The position numbers were made by a program, and so were the translations under genes. From Streptomyces sp. TLI_171 (GTDB lineage Bacteria; Actinomycetota; Actinomycetes; Streptomycetales; Streptomycetaceae): a stretch of DNA of 64,000 bases. Below, in pieces: positions 56,582-64,000 of this stretch. The notes beneath the pieces were generated by a model, which was not told where the DNA came from, searched no databases, and saw nothing but the letters and a program-made list of their open reading frames with translations. The stretch covers positions 7,715,001 to 7,779,000 of the forward strand of contig NZ_RAPS01000001.1 in NCBI RefSeq assembly GCF_003610255.1, in the 5' to 3' direction. The first letter of the stretch is position 1. The number at the start of each line of letters is the position of its first letter.

Positions 56582-57514
56582 TCACGCGTGGTGCCGGAGC
56601 CGTTCGTTGAGTGCGGCACCGACATCGGGGCAGTGCTTCCGGACGGTGTCGAGGAAAGCGTGCAGCACCGGGGAGTGATCGCGGCCCGCGAAGGACAGCA
56701 CGAGATCGGGCAGGGGCGTGCGCGGGGTGACGTCACAGAACCGCACCCCCGGGCGCGGGACCGCCCGCATGCGGGACGGCCCCAGCCCGACGCCCACGCC
56801 CGAGGCGGCGAGGCCGATGATCGTGTGCACGTCCCGCGCGACGGTCGCGCTGCCGAGAGCGGGTGAGTCCGCGCCCAGCAGGGTGCGCAGTCCGGCGACG
56901 ACGGCCGGTTCGTCCCCGCCGGCCGACACGATCAGTGGCTGTTGCCGCAACTGGTCGGCCCTCACCGACCGTTGACCCGCGTACGGGTGCGACGTGCTCA
57001 CCACAGCGATCACGTGGTCGCATCCGATCGGGACGGACACCAGACGCTCGGCTCCGGCGCCCCGCGGCGGGCCGAGGGTGAGGGCCACGTCCAGCTCCCC
57101 GGCGATGAGGGCCGAGCTGCTGCGGCTGGTCGCCATCTCGTGCAGTTCCAGTCTCACGTCGGGCCGCTCCCGGCCGAACCGGCTCAGGACGCCCGGCAGC
57201 GGGTCGAGCAGGGCCGAGGCGATGAAGCCGAGGCGCAGCCGCCCCGTCTCGCCGCGCGCGGCCCGGCCCGCGTCGACCGCGGCCGCCGCGATCTCGTCGA
57301 GCGCCCGGCGGGCCCGCGCGAGGAAGGCCTCACCGGCGGCGGTCGGGAACACCCCCTGACGTGTCCGGTCGAACAGCCGGGTCCCGACCTCGCGCTCCAG
57401 GTCGGCGATCTGCTTGGACAGTGGCGGCTGCGCGATGCCCAGGTGGGCGGCCGCCCGGCCGAAGTGTTCGTGCTCGGCGAGAGCAACCGCGTACCGCAGG
57501 TGTCGCGCTTCCAT
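56582..57514 (-). CDS. LysR-family transcriptional regulator
   Basis: 310 residues. The DNA-binding part is MEARHLRYAVALAEHEHFGRAAAHLGIAQPPLSKQIADLEREVGTRLFDRTRQGVFPT, followed by the two-lobed inducer domain (LRLGFIASALLDPLPGVLSRF, then DHVIAVVSTSHPYAG, GVGVGLGPSRM). ATG at 57514 matches the family start. It is divergent, with a 116-bp gap, from the alpha/beta hydrolase and MFS gene pair, the classical LysR arrangement, and probably regulates them. The stop codon is immediately next to the GNAT gene stop on the opposite strand. Confidence 0.92.
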   Translation of the reverse strand: MEARHLRYAVALAEHEHFGRAAAHLGIAQPPLSKQIADLEREVGTRLFDRTRQGVFPTAAGEAFLARARRALDEIAAAAVDAGRAARGETGRLRLGFIASALLDPLPGVLSRFGRERPDVRLELHEMATSRSSSALIAGELDVALTLGPPRGAGAERLVSVPIGCDHVIAVVSTSHPYAGQRSVRADQLRQQPLIVSAGGDEPAVVAGLRTLLGADSPALGSATVARDVHTIIGLAASGVGVGLGPSRMRAVPRPGVRFCDVTPRTPLPDLVLSFAGRDHSPVLHAFLDTVRKHCPDVGAALNERLRHHA

Positions 57515-57630
57515 GGCTCGCCCTCCGTTCCGTCGGTCCCGTCGGCTTCGGCAAGACCTCAAAGATATCGCCAGGCCGCTTTCCAGATCTATGAATGGAT
57601 GAGGCTGAGGTTCCTGCCTGGAATGGAGCC

Positions 57631-58476
57631 ATGAAGAACACCTCTCCGAGCGGCACCGTCTTCGTTCTCGTGCACGGCGCCTGGCACAGCTCCGGACAGT
57701 GGGCGGCGACGCAGCGCGCGCTGGCAGGACTGGGCGCCGCGAGCGTCGCCGTCGACCTGCCGGGGCACGGCTTCGACGCACCCCTGCCCACCGGGTACCT
57801 GCTGCCCGGCCAGCCGGGCCTGCTGACCGAGAAGTCACGGCTCGCCTCCGTGACGATGGACGACTGCGCCGCGGCCGTACTGAGCGTCCTGCGCCAGGTG
57901 CGTCACCACCGCACCGTCGTGCTCGTCGCGCACAGCGCGGGCGGCGGTCCCGCGTCCCTGGCCGCGGAGCGGGCGCCCGAGCTGGTGGACCGGATCGTCT
58001 ACCTGTCCGCGTTCGTCCCGGGCGGGCGGCCGCGGTTCTTCGACTACCTGGGCTCACCCGAGAACGCCGCCGCGCTGGGCCGGAACCTGAACCTCGGCGA
58101 CCCCGAGGCCCTGGGCGCGGTGCGGATCAACCCGCTCTCACCGGATCCCGCCTACCTCGACGAACTGCGGGAAACCCACTACCACGACACCCCGCGGGAG
58201 CGCTTCGACCGGTGGCGGTCCGCGCTGAGCCCCGATCTGCCGCTGGCGATCCCGACCGCCCCGGTCACCCTGACCGCGGCACGGTGGGGACGAATTCCGC
58301 GCACCTTCCTGCGCTGCGCCGAGGACCGCGCGCTGGCCCCGGCCGCGCAGGACCTGATGATCGCGGAAGCCGACCGGGCCTTCCCCGGGAACCCGTTCAC
58401 CGTGCGTACCCTGCCCGGCAGCCACAGCCCGTTCGCGGCCCGGCCGGGCGAGCTCGCCGCGGCCCTCGCCTCGTGA
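57631..58476 (+). CDS. Alpha/beta hydrolase
   Basis: 281 residues of the alpha/beta hydrolase fold. The oxyanion start is VHGAWHSSGQW, the nucleophile elbow is VLVAHSAGGGPAS with the Ser in HSAGG, and the C-terminal His is in LPGSHSPFAARPG; the acidic residue is in CAEDRALAP. Substrate unknown. ATG at 57631 follows GGAG; ATG 57595 is an in-frame alternative. Its stop overlaps the GTG of the MFS gene by four bases, and a LysR gene is divergent, so hydrolase and exporter are probably induced together. Confidence 0.9.
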   Translation: MKNTSPSGTVFVLVHGAWHSSGQWAATQRALAGLGAASVAVDLPGHGFDAPLPTGYLLPGQPGLLTEKSRLASVTMDDCAAAVLSVLRQVRHHRTVVLVAHSAGGGPASLAAERAPELVDRIVYLSAFVPGGRPRFFDYLGSPENAAALGRNLNLGDPEALGAVRINPLSPDPAYLDELRETHYHDTPRERFDRWRSALSPDLPLAIPTAPVTLTAARWGRIPRTFLRCAEDRALAPAAQDLMIAEADRAFPGNPFTVRTLPGSHSPFAARPGELAAALAS

Positions 58477-60095
58477 GCCGGCGTCGACCCGGGCGGGGTC
58501 GCCCGTCCCCGAGTCCGGGACGGCTCGCGGCCGACGGCGGCGGGCGGCTCGTCCTGCCGGTGGTGTTGTGCGCGACGTTCGTGCAGTTGCTCAACGTCAC
58601 CGTCGCGCAGATCGCCGTCCCGGCGATCCGGGCCGACCTGGGGGCCGGCCCGGGCGCCGTGCAGCTGATCCTGGCCGGGTACACCCTGACGTACGCCTGC
58701 CTGCTCATCACGGCCGCGCGCCTCGGCGACCGGTACGGCTACCACCGGCTGTTCGTCCTGGGCACGCTCGTCTTCACGGCCGGTTCGGTGGCCGCCGCCT
58801 GTTCGCCCGATGCCGCGTGCCTGATCGCGGCCCGACTGGTCCAGGGCGCGTGCAGCGGGTTGGTGGCCCCCCAGGTGCTGTCGATCATCCAGGTCGCCGT
58901 CCCCGCGGCCCGGCGTCCGCGGGCGCTCGGCCTGTTCGGCGCCACGATGGGCGTCGCGTCGCTGGCCGGGCCGCTGATCGGCGGACTCCTCGTCGGCGCC
59001 GACCCGTTCCGCCTCGGCTGGCGCTCGGTGTTCCTGCTCACGGTGCCGGTGGCGCTCGTCCCGCTCGCGGGCGCGCGCGTGCTGCCCCGCACCGGGGGCG
59101 CGGCCGGACACCGCGTGGACGGGCTGGGCGTGTTGCTGACCACGGTGGGCTTCGGCGCGCTGGTGCTGCCGCTCGCGCTCGGAGGGGAAGTCGGCTGGCC
59201 CTGGTGGACGTGGGCCGCGCTGGCCGTCTCCGCGGCCGCCCTCGGCTGCTTCGCGCTGACGCTCCCGCACCGGCCGGATCCCCTGGTGGATCCGTCCCTG
59301 TTCCGGGACCGGAGGGCGCGTGCGGGCGTGCTGCTGGTGTTCGTGTTCAACTCCGGGGTGCCGTCCTTCACCTATCTGCTGTTCCTGCACCTGCAGTCGG
59401 CCATCGGGTACTCCGCCCTTACGGCCGCGCTGACGTCGGCCCCCTTCGCGGCCGCGGCCGTGCTGGGCAGCCGTGGCGCACCCGCGCTGGCCCGCCGACA
59501 CGGGCCTGCCGTGCTCACGGTCTCGGCGCTGGTGCTGGCAGGGACGGCGCTGGCCCTCGCGCCGCTCATCGGCACGGCGGCCGGACGCCTGGCAGCGCTG
59601 CCGGTGCTGGCTCTCGGCGGCGCCGCGTTCGGCTCGTTCACCGCCTCGGTGTTCGCTCTGGTACTGGCGAGGGTGGACGGCTCCGCGGCCGGTTCGGTGT
59701 CCGGGCTGCTGCCCACGGCTCAGCAGTTGGGCGGGTCCATCGGGGTGGCTGCGGCCGGGCTCGTCTACTTCGCACCCGCGGCCGGAGCGGCCGTGGCGTT
59801 CCGGCACGCCATGATCTACGAGGCCGCCGTCTTCACCGTCACCGCGCTGCTCAGCCTCCGGATGCGCGACCGGAGCCGCCCGGCCGCGCCCCTGCCGGGT
59901 TCACGGCCGGCCAGGATCGGTGATCGTGGCCAGGTAGGCGAGCCAGTCCCCGTGGTGGGTGATGTCGGTTCCCGAGGCGGCGCTGTGCGGGTCGCACTGG
60001 AAGCCCAGGACCCAGGAGCCGTCGTCGAGTTGGATGCGGCCGAGCGACATGGGTGCGGGCAGTTCGGCGAGAAAGCGGCCGAGGGCGGCCGGTGA
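58473..60095 (+). CDS. MFS (DHA2-type) transporter whose frame runs into the next gene
   Basis: 540 residues. About 14 membrane helices span ~20-470, with family motifs FVQLLNVTVAQIAVPAIRADL, LGDRYGYHRLFVLGTLVF and LPTAQQLGGSIGVAAAGLVYF. Drug:proton antiporters of the DHA2 family share this design. The recognisable protein ends near residue 476 (LRMRDRSRPAAPLPG), but there is no stop codon until 60095, so ~65 extra residues are read antisense through the allophanate hydrolase gene (3' overlap of 195 bp). GTG 58473 overlaps the hydrolase stop. The substrate is unknown. Confidence 0.88.
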   Translation: MSRRRPGRGRPSPSPGRLAADGGGRLVLPVVLCATFVQLLNVTVAQIAVPAIRADLGAGPGAVQLILAGYTLTYACLLITAARLGDRYGYHRLFVLGTLVFTAGSVAAACSPDAACLIAARLVQGACSGLVAPQVLSIIQVAVPAARRPRALGLFGATMGVASLAGPLIGGLLVGADPFRLGWRSVFLLTVPVALVPLAGARVLPRTGGAAGHRVDGLGVLLTTVGFGALVLPLALGGEVGWPWWTWAALAVSAAALGCFALTLPHRPDPLVDPSLFRDRRARAGVLLVFVFNSGVPSFTYLLFLHLQSAIGYSALTAALTSAPFAAAAVLGSRGAPALARRHGPAVLTVSALVLAGTALALAPLIGTAAGRLAALPVLALGGAAFGSFTASVFALVLARVDGSAAGSVSGLLPTAQQLGGSIGVAAAGLVYFAPAAGAAVAFRHAMIYEAAVFTVTALLSLRMRDRSRPAAPLPGSRPARIGDRGQVGEPVPVVGDVGSRGGAVRVALEAQDPGAVVELDAAERHGCGQFGEKAAEGGR

Positions 60096-61652
60096 GAGGG
60101 TCCAGCGTTCGCCGGTGATCGCGCCGCCGCGGTCGGCGCCGACGCGGATCACGCCCGGTTTGGGAGGTTCGGTGGCGAGGGCGGTCAGCCGGTAGGCGGC
60201 GGCGGTCCGTACGTCGCCCGCGTAGCGCGCGCCGAGCCCGGTGAGCTGGTGGTTGAGCGGCTGGCCGTGCCGGTGGGCGCCGAAGACGGCGAGGTCGACT
60301 CCCGTGCCGGGGAGGGGAGCCCGGGCCCGGCCGGCGGATTCACCGGCTTCACCGAGGAGCCGGGCGGCGAGGTCGAGGCCGGTCTGGTCGTCGAAGGCGC
60401 GGGTGATGATGCTGATGCCGAAGGGGCTGCCGTCGGCCTCGCCGGCCGGAACGGCGACCGCGGCCAGGTCGAGCAGATTGACGAAGTTGGTGTAGGTGCC
60501 CAGTCGCTTGTTGATGCCGACCGGGTCGGCGCGGACCGCGGCGATGGTGGGGTGCTCGGTGGTGGTGGGCAGGAGCAGGGCGTCGAATCCGGCCAGCAGG
60601 CGGGCGGCGGCCGCCCTGAAGTGGTCGAGGCGTTCCTGGTCCGCGGCGAGGGCATGGGCGGGCAGGGTGCCTGCGGCGCTGATGATGCCGGCGACGACGG
60701 GGTCCGCGGCTTCGGGGTGGCGGGCGATGAACTCGCCGACGGCGGCGTGGCGTTCGGCGACCAGGGCCCCGTCGTAGAGCAGCCGGGCGCACTCCAGCAG
60801 TGGCGACACGTCGGTGACGACCGTCTCGGCTCCGGTGTCCCGGAGCCGGCCGGCCGCCGCGTGGAAGGCGGCTCGGGCTTCGTCGGACAGGGGTGCGAGG
60901 TCCTCGTCGCGGGGGAGGGCGACGCGGGGCCGTTGCGGTGCTGCCAGCCGTACGGCGTCGGGCCAGGTCCGGCTGCGCGGGTCGGCCGGGTCGGGACCGA
61001 TCATGACGGTCAGCGCCTGTTGGGCCTCGGCGAGGGTGCGGGCGAAGACGGAGACGGAGTCGTAGGGACGGGCGGCGGGGACGACGCCGGTGTTGGGGAC
61101 CAGGCCGAGGGTGGGCTTGATGCCGACGATGTCGTTGAACGCGGCCGGCACCCGGCCCGAGCCGGCCGTGTCCGTGCCGAGCGCGAAGTCCGCGATGCCC
61201 AGGGCCACGGCGACGGCGGAGCCGGAGCTGGAGCCCCCGGAGATCTTCTCGGGACGGCCCGCGCTGCGGACCGGTCCGTACGGGCTGCGGGTGCCGACGA
61301 GGCCGGTGGCGAACTGGTCCATGTTCGTCTTGCCGAGCACCAGCGCGCCGGCGTCCGTCAGCCGTTGCACGGCCGTGGCCGAGACCTCTGGCCGGTACGC
61401 GTAGGCGGGGCAGGCGGCGGTGGTGGGCAGGCCCGCGACGTCGATGTTGTCCTTGACGGCGAAGAGCCGGCCGGCCAGCGGCAGGACTGCTCCGGCCGCG
61501 ACGCGGGCGTCGAGGGCGCGGGCCTCGGCCAGGACGTCCTCGTAGCGGCGCAGGGTGATCCAGATCTCCGGCCGTTCGGCCTTCTCGATGCGCGTGTAGG
61601 CGGCGGCGAGCCGCTCCTCGGCCGTCACGGGGCCGACGGGGGACCGGTTCAT
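59901..61652 (-). CDS. atzF: Allophanate hydrolase
   Basis: 583 residues. Amidase-signature domain: catalytic Lys67 in AVKDNIDVAG, cis-Ser in GGSSSGSAVAVALG, and nucleophile Ser165 in DTAGSGR. The C-terminal ~120 residues (GTGVDLAVFGAHRHGQPLNHQL..., ERWTLSPAALGRFLAELPAPMSLGRIQLDDGSWVLGF) are the second domain typical of allophanate hydrolases, which finishes the reaction to ammonia and CO2. Together with the upstream urea carboxylase it forms the ATP-dependent urea amidolyase route, used instead of urease. ATG 61652 overlaps the urea carboxylase stop by four bases. The 3' end is overlapped by the MFS frame. Confidence 0.93.
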   Translation of the reverse strand: MNRSPVGPVTAEERLAAAYTRIEKAERPEIWITLRRYEDVLAEARALDARVAAGAVLPLAGRLFAVKDNIDVAGLPTTAACPAYAYRPEVSATAVQRLTDAGALVLGKTNMDQFATGLVGTRSPYGPVRSAGRPEKISGGSSSGSAVAVALGIADFALGTDTAGSGRVPAAFNDIVGIKPTLGLVPNTGVVPAARPYDSVSVFARTLAEAQQALTVMIGPDPADPRSRTWPDAVRLAAPQRPRVALPRDEDLAPLSDEARAAFHAAAGRLRDTGAETVVTDVSPLLECARLLYDGALVAERHAAVGEFIARHPEAADPVVAGIISAAGTLPAHALAADQERLDHFRAAAARLLAGFDALLLPTTTEHPTIAAVRADPVGINKRLGTYTNFVNLLDLAAVAVPAGEADGSPFGISIITRAFDDQTGLDLAARLLGEAGESAGRARAPLPGTGVDLAVFGAHRHGQPLNHQLTGLGARYAGDVRTAAAYRLTALATEPPKPGVIRVGADRGGAITGERWTLSPAALGRFLAELPAPMSLGRIQLDDGSWVLGFQCDPHSAASGTDITHHGDWLAYLATITDPGRP

Positions 61653-64000
61653 GCTGCTTCCTCTCGGAGGACGACGGCCAACGGGGTCCCGGCCTCGATC
61701 TGCTGGCCGGGGGAGACGAGGACGTCGGCGACGACGCCGTCGGCCGGGGCACGGACGACGACCTCCATCTTCATGGCCTCCAGCACGACGAGCGGCTGTC
61801 CGGCTTCGACGCGGGTACCGGGCGTGGCGGCCACCTTCCACACGCTGGAGCTGAGCGGGGCGTCGACCAGGCTGCCGCCGGGAGGCAGCGAGACGGGCCC
61901 GGGGGCCTCCACGGGGGCGGCCTCGGCCCGTTCGGCGAGTTCGCCCGCTGCTTCCCACGCCTGTCGTTCGGCGGCGAAGGCCGCGGCCTGGCGGGTGCGG
62001 AAGGCGGTGATGCTGTCGGCGTTCCAGCGCAGGAAGCGTTCGTGGTCGGCGAGCGAGAACGTGCCGGGCCTGATGTCGAGCTGTCCCCGTCCGGAGGCCA
62101 GGTCGGCCCGGATGTCGAGGAGTTCGGCGGGGGAGACGGGGTGCCAGACGATCCGGTCGAAGAAGCGCAGCAGCCAGGGGATGCCGTCCGCGAAGGAACG
62201 GCCGGGGCGCAGGCCGCCCCAGATGGGGACCGTGCGGCCGATGAGCTGGTAGCCGCCGGGGCTCTCCATGCCGTAGACGCAGAGGTAGGAGCCGCCGATG
62301 CCGACGCCCGCCTCGGCGGTCCAGGTGCGCGCCGGGTTGTACTTGGTGGTGACCAGCCGGTGGCGGGGGTCGAGCGGGGTGGCGGCGGGGGCGCCCAGGT
62401 AGACGTCGCCGAGGCCGAGGACGAGGTACTGGGCGTCGAAGACGATCCGGCGGACGTCGTCCACCGAGTCCAGACCGTTGATGCGGCGGATGAACTCGAT
62501 GTTGGACGGGTTCCAGGGGGCGTCGTCGCGCACCGAGGTGAGGTAGCGGGAGATGGCCTCGTCCACGGTCGGGTCGTCCCACGACAGCGGGAGGTGGACC
62601 TCCCGGCTGGGCACGGTCAGTTCATCGGCGGCGGGGAGCTGGTCCTCGGCCTCCTGGAGGGCGCCGAGCAGCGTGCGCAGCGGGAGGGTGTCGGGGTCGG
62701 TGTGCAGGTGCAGGGAACGGACGCCGGGGGTGATGTCGACGAGGCCGGCGGGACGGTGGGCGGCGAGGTGCCGGGCCAGGGCGTGCACCCGCATCCGCAG
62801 GGCGAGGTCGAGGGCCATCGGGCCGTACTCGACGAGGATGTTGTCGTCCGCGCCGCGCCGGTAGACGACCTCGGGGGTGGTGCGGGTGGCGGGCCGCCGG
62901 GCGAGCACGCCCCGGTCGGGGTCCGGTCCCTCGGTGGGGAGGGTGAGCAGGGCCGGCGAGCGGCGCAGGTCGTCCGCGCGGGACTCGGTGACGGGGACGA
63001 AGCGCACGGTGTCGCCCGGGCGCAGCTGGCCGGTCTTCCAGCGTTCGGCGGCGACGACGGTGACCGGGCAGGCGAAGCCGCCGAGGCTGGGGCCGTCGGG
63101 GCCGAGGATCGCGGGGGTGTCCCCGGTGAGGTTGACGGCGCCGACGGAGTAGGCGGTGTCGTGGACGTTGGAGGGGTGCAGCCCGGCCTCGCCGCCGTCG
63201 GGGCGGGCCCACTCGGGCCGGGGGCCCACCAGCCGGACGCCGGTGCGGGCGGACTGGGCGGAGACCTTCCACTCGGCCGTGTACATCGTCTCCAGGCCGT
63301 GCGGGGTGAGGAAGTCGGGGGCGGGGTGCGGGCCCTCGCTGACCGCGATCCGCCAGTGGGTGGTGAAGTGCGGGCGTTCGGTGGACGGTACGGCGGCCGG
63401 TGCCGGCGATCCGGGGGCGGGCGCGAGGGGGCGGAGGACGTCGCCGGTGCGCAGGGCGCGTCCGGCGTGACCGCCGAAGCCACCGAGGGTGAAGGTGGCG
63501 GTGCTGCCGAGATAGCCGGGCAGGTCGAGGCCACCGCGGATGAGGACGTAGGTGCGCATGCCCGGGCCGTTCGAGGTTCCGACCTCCAGCAGGGCTCCGG
63601 CGGGCAGCTCGAAGGGCTTCCACTGGGCGGCGGGCGTGCCGTCGACGGTGACGTGGGCCGGGGCGCCGGTGATGCAGACGACTGCGGGCCGCGAGAAGCG
63701 CAGGGCCGGACCCTCCAAGGTGCACTCCAGGCCGGGGGCGCCCTCCGGGTTGCCGACGGCGGTGTTGCCCAGCCGGAAGGAGAGGTCGTCCATCGGGCCG
63801 CTGGGCGGGATGCCGACCTCCCAGTAGCCGGTGCGGCCGGGCCAGTCCTGGACGGTGGTGAGGGTGCCGCCGCGGACGACGTCGATGCGCGGGCGCGCGT
63901 CGGTGACGGACGCGAGGGTGCTCGTGGTGTGCCGGGCGGCCGTGACCTCCTCCGTGCGGCAGGCGGCGCGCAGGAGGCCGAGGTTGGTCTCCACGCCGTC
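61649..64000 (-). CDS. Urea carboxylase, C-terminal part (cut by right edge)
   Basis: 784 residues up to the window edge, with the frame open beyond 64000. Order seen: DGVETNLGLLRAACR (the end of the biotin carboxylase domain), then an AHS2/KipA-like domain (~30-330: IDVVRGGTLTTVQDWPGRTGYWEVGIPPSGPMDDLSFRLGN), an AHS1/KipI-like domain (~345-580: YGPMALDLALRMRVHALARHL), then a biotin carboxyl carrier domain with VVLEAMKMEVVV and the biotin-accepting Lys. This is the carboxyltransferase plus carrier half of urea carboxylase, which makes allophanate from urea, bicarbonate and ATP. The upstream biotin carboxylase domain is outside the window. Confidence 0.93.
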   Translation of the reverse strand, partial: DGVETNLGLLRAACRTEEVTAARHTTSTLASVTDARPRIDVVRGGTLTTVQDWPGRTGYWEVGIPPSGPMDDLSFRLGNTAVGNPEGAPGLECTLEGPALRFSRPAVVCITGAPAHVTVDGTPAAQWKPFELPAGALLEVGTSNGPGMRTYVLIRGGLDLPGYLGSTATFTLGGFGGHAGRALRTGDVLRPLAPAPGSPAPAAVPSTERPHFTTHWRIAVSEGPHPAPDFLTPHGLETMYTAEWKVSAQSARTGVRLVGPRPEWARPDGGEAGLHPSNVHDTAYSVGAVNLTGDTPAILGPDGPSLGGFACPVTVVAAERWKTGQLRPGDTVRFVPVTESRADDLRRSPALLTLPTEGPDPDRGVLARRPATRTTPEVVYRRGADDNILVEYGPMALDLALRMRVHALARHLAAHRPAGLVDITPGVRSLHLHTDPDTLPLRTLLGALQEAEDQLPAADELTVPSREVHLPLSWDDPTVDEAISRYLTSVRDDAPWNPSNIEFIRRINGLDSVDDVRRIVFDAQYLVLGLGDVYLGAPAATPLDPRHRLVTTKYNPARTWTAEAGVGIGGSYLCVYGMESPGGYQLIGRTVPIWGGLRPGRSFADGIPWLLRFFDRIVWHPVSPAELLDIRADLASGRGQLDIRPGTFSLADHERFLRWNADSITAFRTRQAAAFAAERQAWEAAGELAERAEAAPVEAPGPVSLPPGGSLVDAPLSSSVWKVAATPGTRVEAGQPLVVLEAMKMEVVVRAPADGVVADVLVSPGQQIEAGTPLAVVLREEAA

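Noticed and set aside
1..64000. tRNA, rRNA or riboswitch genes
   Set aside because: I found no cloverleaf with a TTCRA loop, no rRNA-like blocks and no recognisable riboswitch core on either strand, though a covariance-model scan was not possible.

Overview
The window is very GC-rich, actinobacterial chromosome. Gene after gene has GC-rich third codon positions, GTG (and one TTG) starts, GGAGG-type ribosome binding sites and four-base stop/start overlaps. The content fits Streptomycetaceae (Streptomyces, Kitasatospora or a close relative): mycothiol-linked DinB-fold enzymes, an ECF42 sigma factor with a DGPF protein, many STAS / RsbW-type ATPase / PP2C partner-switching proteins, TspO, DUF427, DUF4129/MoxR/DUF58, and a STAND NTPase with TPRs. 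This placement is from gene content and style only. I see no rRNA, tRNA, CRISPR array, transposase or integrase.

Layout. 0-1.5 kb: end of a conserved actinobacterial protein, a STAS protein and an RsbW-like ATPase. 1.7-5.5 kb: a 1269-residue secreted protein with a choice-of-anchor-A region and eight 109-residue SpaA-type repeats. 5.6-7.7 kb: small secreted and membrane proteins and DoxX. 7.8-9.8 kb: ECF42 sigma factor coupled to a DGPF protein, with a plausible self-regulated promoter. 10-16 kb: DHFR-like reductase, CPBP protease, a NarL-type two-component system, DUF1330. 15.5-17.3 kb: VOC protein plus decayed gene pieces. 17.3-20 kb: NADP oxidoreductase, variant inositol-phosphatase-like protein, LysR. 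20-24.4 kb: SDR, zinc alcohol dehydrogenase, hemerythrin. 24.7-28.3 kb: P450 under twin palindromic operators, two mycothiol/DinB-fold proteins, ATP-grasp protein.

28.5-38.4 kb looks like an envelope/stress region: TspO, DUF4383 and two tiny membrane proteins, SDR, two divergent glycosyltransferases, two DUF427 proteins, an ECF sigma factor with a MerR/cobalamin-type regulator in one operon, and a PRC-barrel protein. 38.5-45.8 kb holds a coupled pair of MEDS-domain proteins (one ending in STAS, the other in an RsbW-type ATPase), a TetR / serine hydrolase divergent pair with two matching operators, another STAS protein, MarR and a GAF-PP2C protein. 46-50.6 kb is a five-gene DUF4129-MoxR-DUF58 operon. 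50.7-55 kb has a lone phage-like lysin and the most interesting locus: a two-helix membrane protein translationally coupled to an NB-ARC/TPR STAND NTPase, both carrying the same short GAIVAxGxV motif. 55-60 kb: lipoprotein, GNAT, LysR with a divergent hydrolase-MFS pair. 60-64 kb: allophanate hydrolase and the C-terminal part of urea carboxylase (runs off the right edge), which together break urea down to ammonia and CO2.

All assignments are by eye from translated motifs; no database search was run.
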